64,000 nucleotides of DNA, taken from contig NC_026660.2 of the NCBI RefSeq assembly GCF_000004075.3, forward strand, positions 30,135,498 to 30,199,497, read 5' to 3'. The translations under genes and the position numbers were made by a program. The notes under the pieces were generated by a model that worked only from the letters and a program-made list of their open reading frames with translations, made no database searches and was not told where the DNA came from. This document shows, piece by piece, positions 27,201 to 39,110 of this stretch. Position 1 is the first letter of the stretch. Each line of letters opens with the position of its first letter. Origin of the DNA: Cucumis sativus. Lineage: Eukaryota; Streptophyta; Magnoliopsida; Cucurbitales; Cucurbitaceae.

Positions 27201-28555
27201 CTTATGATTGAGTAATAAAAAAGAAACATACATATTATTGGTATTAGTAATAACTATCAATTCTTTTAGCATATCTTAATTATACTTTCATATCTTGAAG
27301 ACGCCTTTCATTTGGATGTTATCTCGATTCATTTATGTCTCCCTCTTAAAAGTAGGATGTTACGTGCTTGAACTTTTACTTGGTTTATTCATAAACGACA
27401 TCTTACTAAGAGAGGATTTGCTCTCAAAATCAATAACATCCCACACCCAAAGTTCCAAAATTTGGACTACATCTAAAATCCACCTAATGGCCCATACATT
27501 TTAATACATCTCCTACAACTTAGCTACATACTTCTTGCTTATCTTAAATGTTTCAAAGAGTGAAAATTATCTCCATAAACCAACAAGAGCTTTTTCAACA
27601 TACTTTGTCCTCACTCACATGCTGATAAAACACGTGATTAAGGGTGAATTAATTTAATTGCTCATGATGTAATCTATAGTGTTTTGTGTTGATGTAGCTT
27701 CAAAAACAAAGCAAAAAGATACTAAAACATGTCGATAAATAAACTGGTAAACAATCAAATTTGCTTATTAGCGGTAAAAACAAAAACATTACACAATATA
27801 TTAACACTTAATTTTGATAAAATTTATAATGATAAAGACCATAGGATTACAAATTTAAAAATATTAAAACTAAATTGTTATATACTGAGTACAAATACAA
27901 AAAATATGGAAGTTCAAGGATTAAAAAAAGTGTATTACATACCCACACAAATATATAAAATTTTGAATGTTAATTCATCTCCTTTTTCCATTATACTTTT
28001 AAATAAATTCATATTCTTAAATTAAAACAAAAAACAAAACGATTACCGAACATAATTTCAAAAGTAAAAGTTTCTTCCTAAATATTTGGAAGGAACAAAT
28101 TAGAGAAAAGAATACTCTAGCTTTTCAAGTCTGAGATAAATAAATAATTGCAATTATTCTTTTTTTCTTGTAAAATATCAACTATACATGTGTTAATCAG
28201 ACCATAGCTTAGTAAATGAGGGCACAAACTACTATTTCAAAGATCAATGGTTGACTCCTATTTGGACGTATCTAGGAGGGGAAAATGAAGAAATGAAAAA
28301 AAAAAAAAAAAAAACGATGCATGGTGGTCAAGCTCCTACACTAAACAAAACGGTGTTTTGTTACTCCCAATGTATCTCATCACGTGAAACACTTCCATTG
28401 GTTTCCCCCTCTTTTTTTCTCAAAATGATTTACAAATCAAAGTGGATAAAATAATGTGGCTTTTTTCGCAATTACGGAAAGCAAATAACTTCATATCTAT
28501 ATGTACCTGCCTATAGATCAGTTATCCCTACAGAAAGACAATTGAATTGCAAGCC
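27201..28555. other. Intergenic region downstream of the helicase gene
   Basis: AT-rich DNA between the breakpoint repeat and the helicase stop codon. Short frames such as 27729-28025 lack recognisable features. The part next to 28556 is the 3' flank of the minus-strand helicase gene. Confidence 0.55.
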
Positions 28556-31500
28556 TTAATCTTCTTCAAATCCCCCTTCGTACATTTCTTCGTCCCCATC
28601 TCCAAAGTCATTGTCATCTGCTTGCGCTTGATCGGCATCTCCAGCATTGGGTTCCTGTTGAGCATTTGCCTCAGTTTCATCTTTCTCACCCATTGGCCCA
28701 ACTGGAGGTTCATTCTTGACTCGCATTGATTCAACGCTTTCATCATTGAGAAATGTGGTATATGGCTTTGAAACCTGCAAAGTGTAGCTTATTGTCATGG
28801 AACGGAAGTTGTTTATTATGTACTGACCAAAATAAATTGTAGTCTTAGCCAAAAGCTTGACTAATAATGACAATAGCTCTACGAATGGTCAATGGAAGCC
28901 TTGCCTTAAATAAGCAATCCCTCTTCTGGGCACTCTCCACCAAGTTATTCCAGTGTTCGTCCCTTTTTAATGTTGAAGCAGAACCAACTACCTGAAAGGA
29001 GCAAATTTAATACAGTAAGCTGTGAGGAATTGTATTACAGAAGAATCTCTGCTTAAGGTTTCATCTTACCAGGATAGAAGCTCTTGCTCTAGTGATACCA
29101 ACATTCATTCGACGACAATCAGATAAAAACCCTATTGACCTATTCTCGCTTGCCCTGACACAAGAAAATATGGCGATGTCCTTTTCGCGTCCCTAAAAAA
29201 AGAGGATGATTTTACTTATCATGCAAAATACTGAATGATGACATGAACTGAAGCTACATTTACAAAATTCTAAACTTGTAACAATATCAGGCACAATGCA
29301 TTCATTTCCAATATCCCTAGCTTTAGCATTCTCAAGGGATCTGTTGAAGTTGGAACAAATATGAAATAACAAAATAAAGACTAGTAAAATCTATATTATT
29401 CTATACAATATCCTAGGAAAGCACAATAATGGACAATAGACTAATAAGCTCCTATAATGACATATATACTAGAACAGGGACAATTAAACACAATAGGGTT
29501 TAAGCGCAAGACAAAAACAAAAGAGTTGGATTATTTTTACAAGGAAAGAGCATAAATGAATTAGGAATATGGAACCAAAAAAAGCCCACTAATCACAAGG
29601 AGTTTTGCTTGCACTTTTTTAGCTATTAAAAGAAAACCTAAAAAAAGGGAACTTGTTTTAATGAGCAAATCTGCTAAAAATATTTACAAATACAGCAAAA
29701 TTTAGATAATAGTAGTTTATCGGTGTCTATGAACATCTATCAATAATATTTTGTTATATTTATAAATATTTTGGTTCATTGTGTTATATTTAAAAACAGG
29801 TTTTACTACTATTTTATAAAAATAATGAAAATTACGTTGGGACTTCAAAGACAACCTTAGTTTGTGTCCCTTGCCCTTTCTAAAGGCGAGACACCAAACT
29901 TGTGCCTAGGAGGGCAACAAACCACTGGCTTTTAGCTAACTAGTTTTCTGAGTTTCTCAAAGCAGCATTAACAGCCCATGCAAAAGCACAAAATCTCCGG
30001 TTTCCAATTAGCCGAAAAGTTTTCAAATACACAATAACTTGAGAAGATAAACCAATTACCTGGCACCCGTCAACACTTGTAATATCTACTATGCCACTAG
30101 GATCCATTCCAAACAGATCCACAAACTTTTCTTGGAGAAGTTTTACTTGCTGGCTATAGGGTGATATGATTGCAACCTGAGAATTTGACTTCAACTCTGG
30201 ATATGAAATAACCAATTTATGATAAAGGTGGAGGACAAAATCAGCCTCATCAATGTTCACCCAAGATCCACTTCCTGGGGGCTGAGATTCTTTCCCTTCA
30301 TGTAAATCGAAGAAACAGAAAGGACCATAACAGCGATATGCATGCCACGCACGTGTTGTCCGTAGTTTGACATCTTGTGCATCCTCCAGTGACTCTGCAT
30401 AGAATTCCCTGGATGGAAAGCTTCTGATCTGTTGAAAAAGAAGATAATTGAGAAAAGCAAACTTTGATAGGACATACGACTAGAAGTTGAAACTTAGTCA
30501 AAATCCACGGGGAGAGAGAATGTTGAGAGTCTTGCATGTTGTAGTTAGAGCGAAATATGAAATAACTCCATTCTATACAATAGAATTCAATAAATATAGG
30601 CATACATGGAAACCCTAAATAAAGACTAGTAAATTACAATAAAAGACAAGACTAATAAGCTCCTATAGTTACATGTATACCATAACACCCCCTCAAGCTG
30701 GAGCATATATATTAATCATGCCCAACTTCTTACATAGGTACTCTATTCAAACTTCATTCAAGGCTTTTGTAAAGATATCTATGTTCTCCAATCCTCACAC
30801 ATCTAGTAGACACCAAACGTTGTATTTTCTCAAACAAAATGACAATCAATTTCAATATGTTCAGTACCCTCATGAAAATACTGGGTTAGATGCAATATGG
30901 AGAGCAACTTGATTGTCAACCACAACTTAGTCGGAATTGTAGTATTAAAACCCAACTCAATTAAGAGTTGATGTAACCACAGTATTTAACACACTGATTG
31001 TGTCATTGCACTTATTGATCTGATGAGCTCCATGATGGAACTCCACTTGTAGTCAAGTAAGAATTTCTTATTGCTTCAATATCTAGAATTCGAATTACAA
31101 GGAAAACGAATTGAGAATGACTCAATTCGGAAAACAAACCCTCTCTCTCAAGGAAGAGCATGAGACTATGATCACTATTGACTAACTTTTCCTTCTCCTA
31201 TCTCCTCTTTATTTATACTAACCAACTTATGAAATAACTACTTCTAAGTCTACACTTTTCCACACGTGCGCTCCACTGTGGTCCCCGTCTTCTTCTTCCT
31301 TCTACTATACTTATGTATGATAGGAGGTCTAGCACTCCACTCCCAAATTTACCTCATTATAGAATGAGTCCAAAAGAGTATAGATCTTACAAGAGCAAAT
31401 AAACGAGCTTCTTGAAAAAGGACACATAAGATCAAGCTTGAGTCCTTGCGCCGTCCACGTCTTGTACCTTTGTGTGGGGTAACCTAATTACTTCGAGAAT

Positions 31501-34500
31501 TAAGAAGCAAAGTGTTGTTGCTAGAAACAATGCTGAAACTAAACATAGTGCTATGAGTTTGGGAATCTATGAAGAAATCTGATTGAAGAAAGTTTTCTGA
31601 TCTTCACCAAAGACAATATTTTACCTGTAAAGCGGGCTACAAGCATAGCCAATAATCCTATACAACATGATAGAATGAAACATATGGAGATTGACAGACA
31701 CATTGTAAAACCAAAACTGGACAATGACATTATGTATACTCCATCTTGTCAACAAGTTGATGTTCTCACCAAAGGGTTACTCAGGCCAAGTTTTGACTAA
31801 TGTATTAGCAAGTTGGATCTTAACAACATCTACAACCCATCTAGAGGGGGGGGGGGGGGGGGGGGGTGTTTTTTTAATCAGAGACAGACTTCTTTATTAA
31901 TAGCAAGAAATCTAGAGAGGGAGTGTTGGAAATCAGAGGCTTTGTTGATAGTTTATATCCCCCAAGGGTATTTAAGTATTTTATTTTACTAGAGCCTATA
32001 AAGTTTTCTTCTTTTGTATCTTTTATAGTGTGTGAAAATAATAAAAAGTGATTCTTATTGTGGTTTTTTCTCCTTGTTATAGGGTTTTCCAAGTAAACCT
32101 AGTGTACTCTTTTTCTACCTTTTTTTTATATCTGTGAGTGTTCGGACCAGCTTATGCGCACCTTGACTAATCCGACTAGTAAACTCTTTTACTACCATTT
32201 AACAATATATATGATGTGTCTTGTCCTACTTTTCCAGAAATTGGTGTATCCTAGTGTCGTGTCAAGTGACACTCTCCGTGCTTCTTAGCCTCAATTTATG
32301 TAGTTGTACTTTGTACCAAGATCCATTGAAGATTATCCTTTTTTCTTCCCATTAACACCCACAACACTCATTTCGTTAGTACCCTGCTTGAAGAAGAGAA
32401 CAAAAGAGCAGATGATATTTACAAGGTCTGCAGATATCTTACTTCAGGATGCATTCTATATTGGATCTTCAACATTGTAACAGGATACCCAGCTGTCTGA
32501 AATCTCTTGAACAAACTCTTGTCGTATCTGCAAATTAATTAGTTCCCAAATAAATAACAATTGACATATGGTGAAATGAAGAAGCTATTATGATCGGTAA
32601 GGAGAATACTCTACCCAAACTTCTTAGCTGTTGTAGAAATTACAGTGGCTGGAAGTTGCTCTGGATCACCAACCTATGACAAAGAAAACCAAATAAATGT
32701 GAACTGCAATGTTGAATGATAAAAGCTAGACTTCAAGAAAGGATGGGCAGCAGTCCACATGGCAAAGGCTTCGATAGTTCATCCAAAATTAGTCAGTCTA
32801 CTTTTCGTGTTCTGAGATATTCAGAGCTATATGTCTAACGGGTTAAAAAAGTACTACTAATTAAAGATATTTTATTGATTATTTGAAAGAGAGAGATTTT
32901 GCATCTGTACCAGGAATACTTGTTTGCATCCATTAGCCAGAGGAACAAGTGTTGCCAATTCCACCTGTATCAAGAAAGTCATAAAAGAAAAGGAAGGAAA
33001 AGTCAGGTCAACATTAATATGATATGCTCTCGATTGTGGGAGTATGTACACGTAGGCATAAGAAGTAATGTTTTCAAGACACAAAGTGCATTCTAAGGCC
33101 ACAAGTCTCTAAATTGCTTTGCCCCAAGGTGAAAGGCAAAAAAAGGTGTCACCAATTGGGTACTAAAAGAGGTGATGGAATGGGTGTTGGGGAGCCAGTT
33201 TGCCAAAGGGTTGAAAATGAAGACCCAAGATGAGGTAAGCAAGCTACTGCCCCTGTGGCCCAAAAGAAGTTTCATTTTATCCAAACCCATGGTCTGGAGG
33301 GCATTCATACCCACGACCTTTCTAATTGCTATTGACGCCAATGCAAGAACAGTTAAAGAAATTCTTATAAGAAGAGATTCAATAAGAGGCAACTACTTAT
33401 CCAAAACAACCTAGAAAGATCTTATGCCAATATCTAATATGAAAATTAGTGATGTAATAGGATTGGGGTAAATTGGGATATCTTGGTCAAATTCTTGATT
33501 AGTTATGATTAAAATTAGTCTATTTGATTCATTAGGATTACGATTAGTTTGCTTTCCAATTCTAGAAAATTGTTTTTTTTTTTTTTGTATTCATAACAAT
33601 GGATTCATTAACAAAGATTCTACCGTATAATTATACAAGAACTTTTCTCCATTAGTCACTTATGCTACTCAATTAGACTAAAAGCAACAGTGGAAATCTA
33701 AAAGCAGCACTTACAGCTTGCGCAGCCTCATCTATTATAACAACATCAAAACCCCGATTCCATTTGCTAAACAGAGAAGAACCACTGAAACTGAGTGTGG
33801 AGAAAACCTGCCAAAGTAAAAAAAATACTGAGGGGGCAAAGTTGTCATGAGCTTACACAGAAAGGCTCAACAATAGGAAAAATGTTACATACAATAACAC
33901 TCTCATCCAGAATTGCAGAACGGATACTGTCCAAGTCTGTCCCTGAAGCTCCACTCTTCTCTTTACCCATACTCATATTGTTTTTCTTTTGTTCCACCTG
34001 TAAAGAAACTATGTCAACCAACTTAATCGTAAATATTATTCCCTCTTTTTTTCTCTTCTTATCTTCCTGCTAGTTTCAAATTAATATTGTTATCTCTTTT
34101 GCTCTCTTATCTTCTTGCTGGTTTCACTTTTAGATATATGCATCTTACATGCATGGAGAAATCATTCTATATGTGCAATGATACGTTTTACATGTTTCAA
34201 GATCATTGAGGATGCTATCACATTGTGTGCGTTCCAAAAAGTTGCACATAATTATGGGTGTTTGAGTGAGTGACTGTGTCTGTGTGTCTGTGTGTCTGTG
34301 TGTCTAAGAGAGACAGAGAATATTCGATGTAGTTCTGAATATTCCCAGATGCATACAAGTTCTTTCATGGAGACAGCCTTTATGGAAGGATGGGGTTTCA
34401 GTCCAATGCGCACAATTTTAGGGGTATATGGATGATCATTTTCATCACGTACACCTACACTTGCCAAAACACACAAAAAAGGGAGAAAATATAGAAACTA

Positions 34501-37500
34501 TGTTAGATTGCAACAACAAAGCACCCAATACTGTGTACAGGGATTAAACTGTAGCAAGTGGCCCCTTTATAAAAAGAATCATGGCTACCCTCATGAGGTC
34601 ACATGTAGGAAACCGAGATCAATATTCTTCAGCATTAGAGCAACATATTTCAAAGAGCACATGTCTGTCACAATATATATGTGCCAAAACAGAAAAAACT
34701 AGCCTGGGTGGATTCTAAATGATGACATACTATAAATACTATGCAACACAGAATATATATTCCATACACTGCATAAATTGATGCATGCCCACTAAGTGGT
34801 AGATGAACAAAAGATATATATTTTTGTTTTCTTTCTACATCTCCATTTAACTTGAAACACAACTAGACTGCATGAACTAAGTAGTCTATGTTGACAAATG
34901 CCAAGAGTAGAGCTCTTTAGTTTCCCTTAACTTTGGTTAGGAAGCACACCTACATCTCCCCTTTCCTTTTTCACTTCTTTTTGTCAATAGATAATGGACA
35001 GTGTTTATTACCCAAAAAATAGGTTTACGTTATATTATTAAGAAACATAATATTAATTCAATTGGATGCTTATGACTATTGATAGACACGACAACTTATG
35101 CAACGCTTCCTACTCGGCCTTTGCAAACAGCAACAGACACTTAACAGTACAGTTCCATAATAGTTACTCCAGACAGCAACAGACACTTAACAGTACAGTC
35201 CCCTAATAGTTATTCATAATTTCCACGTCAATAAAATCCAAATTAGAATACAGTACAATTCACATGGGCGAACAAGTAGAGAGGGAAAAGAGAGAGGGTA
35301 GAAGGGATATAACTTTACCAGTGTTCTGAACGCGCAGAACAATCTCATCAAGAGCAGAGTTAGATGGGGCACATACAAGCACTCTTACACGATACTTACG
35401 ATTTGACTTTACTACTTCTGGTTTCTACAAAGAAAATAAAGTAAGGATCCGTGACTTGGAGGGTTAGCTAGATACAATGTTTAACATCAACTTACCAGTT
35501 CATTTCCTGAGGTAGGAAAAAAACCATCATCGCCATTTACTGGCATTAGATCATCTCTAGGATTTATACCATTTAACCATGGTGATGCTTGATTCCAGTG
35601 ATCGTATCTGTAAAAACATTTGTAAAGAAGTGTTTAACATATACCTTTTTCATACCGTAGAACATATTTATCTGCATCAAATAATTTTGATATAGATTCT
35701 GAAAGTAACAGGACTAAGAAGCACATATACAAGCCACAAGAAACAAATACTACACAACATTGACATGGTAATACAACTGCCAAAATAATATATTTCTTGT
35801 ATATTTCACAAAGAGAGGGGTTTTCTTAAATTGAAGAACAACCCATTACAAAGAAGGAAAAAATAAATTTGGGACATATAATATAAAATATAATACAAGG
35901 AAGGAAATAATCAACAACATTTTTTTCAAATTAGAAATTAGGACGTGGACATGCCAAAGGCCCTTATTAATATTACATTTCTTTATATAACATTTAATAC
36001 AATTGTAGCGGGCTAAATTAAAAATAATGAGTTTGATTCATTTCAATTTCAAATTTTATCATCTTTATCCTATAATAATTATGTCTATTACGATACTAAG
36101 CAAGTGTTGGCAAAAAAGTGTCAGACTCATATTCACAATGTGTGAATAAGTGTGCACATGTCTCAGTGCCTGCTACCCAAACTAAAAATTCATGCTTCTT
36201 AACAGGTTATATAAAGAAATGCATAGTTTCTCGAAGGTATATTAACAGTTGAATATACAAACATAGGCATCAAAGTAAACTATACGCACATCAAATGGTT
36301 CCAACCCTATCCTTCGTACACAGTGATGATGAACAATAGATGTAATAACAGTGATAATGAATAATAGATGTAATAACAGTGACATACTTTTCCCTCACAG
36401 GTAATTCTGATCCATGTCTTGTTTCAATCAAACCAATCCTAAACAGGAGAAAAAACAATAATTTGAGAACATGCATGTCAGAAAACTGCTGCTTGAGCAG
36501 TGATGGAAGATAAAGTTTTTCTGTTTCTTTTACGTGGAATGCATCCTTGCTGGTGTGGCATGCAGAATGGCGCTAAGAAGCCCAAGGATGGTCTGTGTCT
36601 TCCCAGTTCCTGGAGGACCCTAGAAGGTATAATATATTCAGTATTTGTACTTTGAAAATAGTAATATTGTAGTGAAAATAAATTTTGTATTTGTACTTTA
36701 AAAATAGTAATATTGTACAAATTCAATCTAATAAATTTTGTTTCTTTTGATATTATGGGTTCCTGTGAAGTTGGTAAAAGTGAATTCTAAGATAATGAGG
36801 GAAATCTCAACTAAAGATGAACCTCCATACAAACTTTAACGGGCCAACAGGCTATAGCATTTCTAAGTAAAATTATAGATAAAAGAAACACAAGTGTGAC
36901 AAAATGGACCTGTATGAGAACAAACGGTTTACGCGACAGACCAGCCTGCAATTAAGAATTGTATACATTCAGAAAATAGATGCCATAAATTAAGCTTGCT
37001 AAATAATTTTAAAAAATCAGAGAGCAGGAGGAGGGACAAGAGAGGGAGGGAGGTATAGGCACTTAAATTCATGAATCCTGAAGAATTTAAATCAGCAATC
37101 ATCATAAGAAAAAACAAAAAAATAAATACCAGACACAAAACTACTAAGCTTCTTCATCAAACCGCTACTAACTGACCTGTACAGCTGCCTGTTGGGATTC
37201 ATTAAGATTTTCTTGCATATAATCCTGCAAAGGTTTGGAAATTTTCCAGGCTTGATCTTTACCAGTATTCTTATCAGTAGCTGCTAATATCATTTCCTTA
37301 AAAGGTAGAGAACTAATAGACCACAATGCTATATATTCACGAATGATAGTTGATAAACTGCAAATCTGCAAAATCAGCAAATATCTTAGAAAAGGTCTAA
37401 CCACAAATAAGAGAATTATTTTGCAGTTAGTATCTATGAACTTACAAATAATAATAAGATTATTAAAATCCAGCAACAAGAAGGACAAAGCCACCATGCA

Positions 37501-38861
37501 GAAAACTTACAGAAACTACCAATCATGTGAAACTTTTACCTTTAAACTGTAAATATATATTCCATCTTTACTAGAAGAAGTAATATGGGACCGCACTTTC
37601 AGAAGTCTTGGAGAAGATACGATTGCCTCTACGTCTTTATGTGTGACTTCTCCCGCCAAATACATTCGAAGCCTGAGTTTACTTTGTTGGCGACTTTCCA
37701 CTAATGCAAAGGCATACGTGGTGGGTAGTTTTGTATTTTCCTGAAACTGCAATATATACTTGGATGTCAGCCATAAGAAGAAAAAAATTAAATAAACAAA
37801 CCAAGTTTAATAGCCATACAATCAAAACATTTAGGAAGATCCTGAAACAGAATCAAACGCTGCAAAGGATAACAATGCAAATGTGAACTAACTCTTTGCT
37901 CATTCTATTCCCCCATTTAGATTTTCCAGATTATTTTTTTCAAACTCAGTGTTCATTAGACTCGATTTTCTCTTAGCCTGAGCTATATCAGACCTGAAAG
38001 AAGAAAGGGGAGAAAGCCAGCAGAATTTGAAGAAAAATGTTCCATAAGAAGACTGTCTAGGGAACAAAAACCACTACAAAGCGATTTTTCTCTTCAGTTC
38101 TCTAAACTTCAATATGATGTTGGGGGAGGGGGAAGAAGAATGAGGGTAGAAGTTTTATTTTATTTTTTCCCTCACCTTCTCCTTGGAGAGAAGCAAAAGA
38201 TCATTTGGTGATAGGAAGTCACCCTTTTCGCTGTCTTCATCCTTTAAGTCCTCGTCTCTAAGATACACCATCTCTGGGAAGTGGAATCCATTAACTTCAC
38301 TGCACTCCATGATTGCCCTGAACTTCCAATCCGATGCTGCAAATCCCAAGTGCTAAAATTTAATACAAGTGATACCGTAGAGGAGAATTACCAATCATAG
38401 AAACTCAAACTAGTGTAATCTAGAAAAAGTAACCTACAACATATAAAAACACTAAAATACAATATTTCTAATCACAATTCCATTTTCAAAGAGATCAATG
38501 CATTTGGAAAAGAATACCTTCTTCATCCTCGTTCCTCTGTATAATCTGAGCCTTGATTTCTTCTAATAAAAGCGGCTCAAAAGTAGAGGTATAATCGTCA
38601 ACATCTTTATATGTGGACTTCACTTCCTTTAAACCCAATGACGCTCCATCTCCATCATTCTCCTTGCGTTTCTGCTTTCACGAAGACTGAAAGTAAACAA
38701 AACGAAGCCAAATTCGAAAAAATAATAAACAGCGAATAATTGAGTTCAAGTAATCGAACTTTGGAGTTCTTGAGGAGCCGGAAATAGTCCCAGCTGAGAA
38801 TAATTTTGAACAAGCGACTGGTAACAGATTCTTCAACAGCTTTCTCTTTATCTACAGCCAT
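28556..38861 (-). CDS. MAA3: SEN1-like superfamily 1 helicase, MAGATAMA3 type
   Basis: Twenty coding exons on the minus strand, in frame, give 831 residues: 38760-38861, 38518-38671, 38176-38336, 37540-37746, 37177-37365, 36910-36945, 36534-36619, 36388-36438, 35496-35607, 35319-35424, 34357-34454, 33893-33997, 33715-33807, 32911-32964, 32615-32673, 32443-32527, 30060-30428, 29070-29192, 28905-28991, 28556-28774. Helicase motifs: Walker A GPPGTGKT (about 284-291), Ia CAPSNSALDE, Walker B IIDEAAQA (about 493-500), III GDPEQLPAT, IV QYRMHPE (about 560-566), V VDGCQGRE (about 685-692), VI RRMNVGITRAR (about 716-726), and an acidic C-terminus. Arabidopsis MAA3 (At4g15570) is needed for female gametophyte development; yeast Sen1 resolves RNA-DNA hybrids and ends transcription. 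Oddities: Cys for the usual Phe in motif V, a GC-AG last intron, and two copia relics in the 2-kb intron 30429-32442. Confidence 0.95.
30521..30995 (-). mobile_element. Ty1/copia 3' end with LTR, minus strand, in helicase intron
   Basis: Minus-strand reading gives the end of a copia RNase H domain: WLHQLLIELGFN, then [28 protein letters not shown] and a tail ending KLGMINIYAPA, with stops and frame changes. A purine tract GAGGGGG precedes TGTTATGG. The LTR from 30687 down to 30521 is 167 bp, begins TGTTATGG and ends CTCAACA, the expected TG...CA ends. The 5' part of the element is missing. It lies in the same orientation as the host gene. Confidence 0.85.
31440..32300 (+). mobile_element. Ty1/copia 3' end, plus strand, in the same helicase intron
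   Basis: Plus-strand reading shows a decayed copia RNase H end: CTFVWGNLITSRIKKQSVVA, MSLGIYEEI, NNPIQHDRMKHMEIDRH, VDVLTKGLL, then SKLDLNNIYNPS, with several stops and shifts. After a purine tract an LTR-like sequence starts TGTTGGAAATCAG at about 31926; its right edge is not clear (32150-32300). A 21-base G run at 31846-31866 follows the coding remnant. It is opposite in orientation to the neighbouring copia relic and to the host gene. Confidence 0.8.
34264..34305. repeat. TGTGTGTC microsatellite in helicase intron
   Basis: Several tandem copies of TGTGTGTC-like units sit just beyond the 3' side of exon 34357-34454. The run is intronic and leaves the GTATGC donor of that exon untouched. 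Confidence 0.8.
35127..35218. repeat. 46-bp tandem duplication in helicase intron
   Basis: Two copies of a unit starting ACAGCAACAGACACTTAAC, near 35127 and 35173, differ at a few positions. Intronic and noncoding. Confidence 0.8.
36316..36384. repeat. Short tandem repeat next to a helicase exon
   Basis: Two or more copies of a 27-28-base unit containing AATAGATGTAATAACAGTGA lie just beside the small exon 36388-36438, immediately past its splice donor. The repeat reaches almost to the donor on the minus strand. Confidence 0.7.
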
Positions 38862-39110
38862 TGATCGAATACTTCGAAACTGACCCAAACATAACAACAG
38901 AAGAGTTTCAATAATTCATAATAACATTCAAACACTTCAATCCAATTCGAAAAGAAACTTAAAGCAACGTAGCTTACCTAATCTTACTGAAAAGATTCCG
39001 AACTGGTTAAACTGACTTGAGGCTAATCGAGAGTGGTTCAATGCCGAAACGAGAAACAATGTTTCCAAAGGCTCGCGAAGCCGTTCAAAGTCGTGCCCAC
39101 GGTGCGAGTG
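38862..39110 (-). promoter_or_regulatory. 5' leader of the helicase gene with a short UTR intron
   Basis: On the minus strand a strong donor GTAAGC follows at 38977, and an acceptor GGGTCAG ends at 38880, giving a 98-base leader intron. The downstream leader (38862-38879) runs into the ATG at 38861. The upstream leader lies in a GC-richer patch extending to about 39300, probably the promoter. Inferred from splice signals. Confidence 0.55.

Noticed and set aside
33093..33420. Open frames on both strands in a helicase intron, considered as a transposon gene
   Set aside because: No reverse transcriptase, integrase or transposase motif can be read, and the frames are short.
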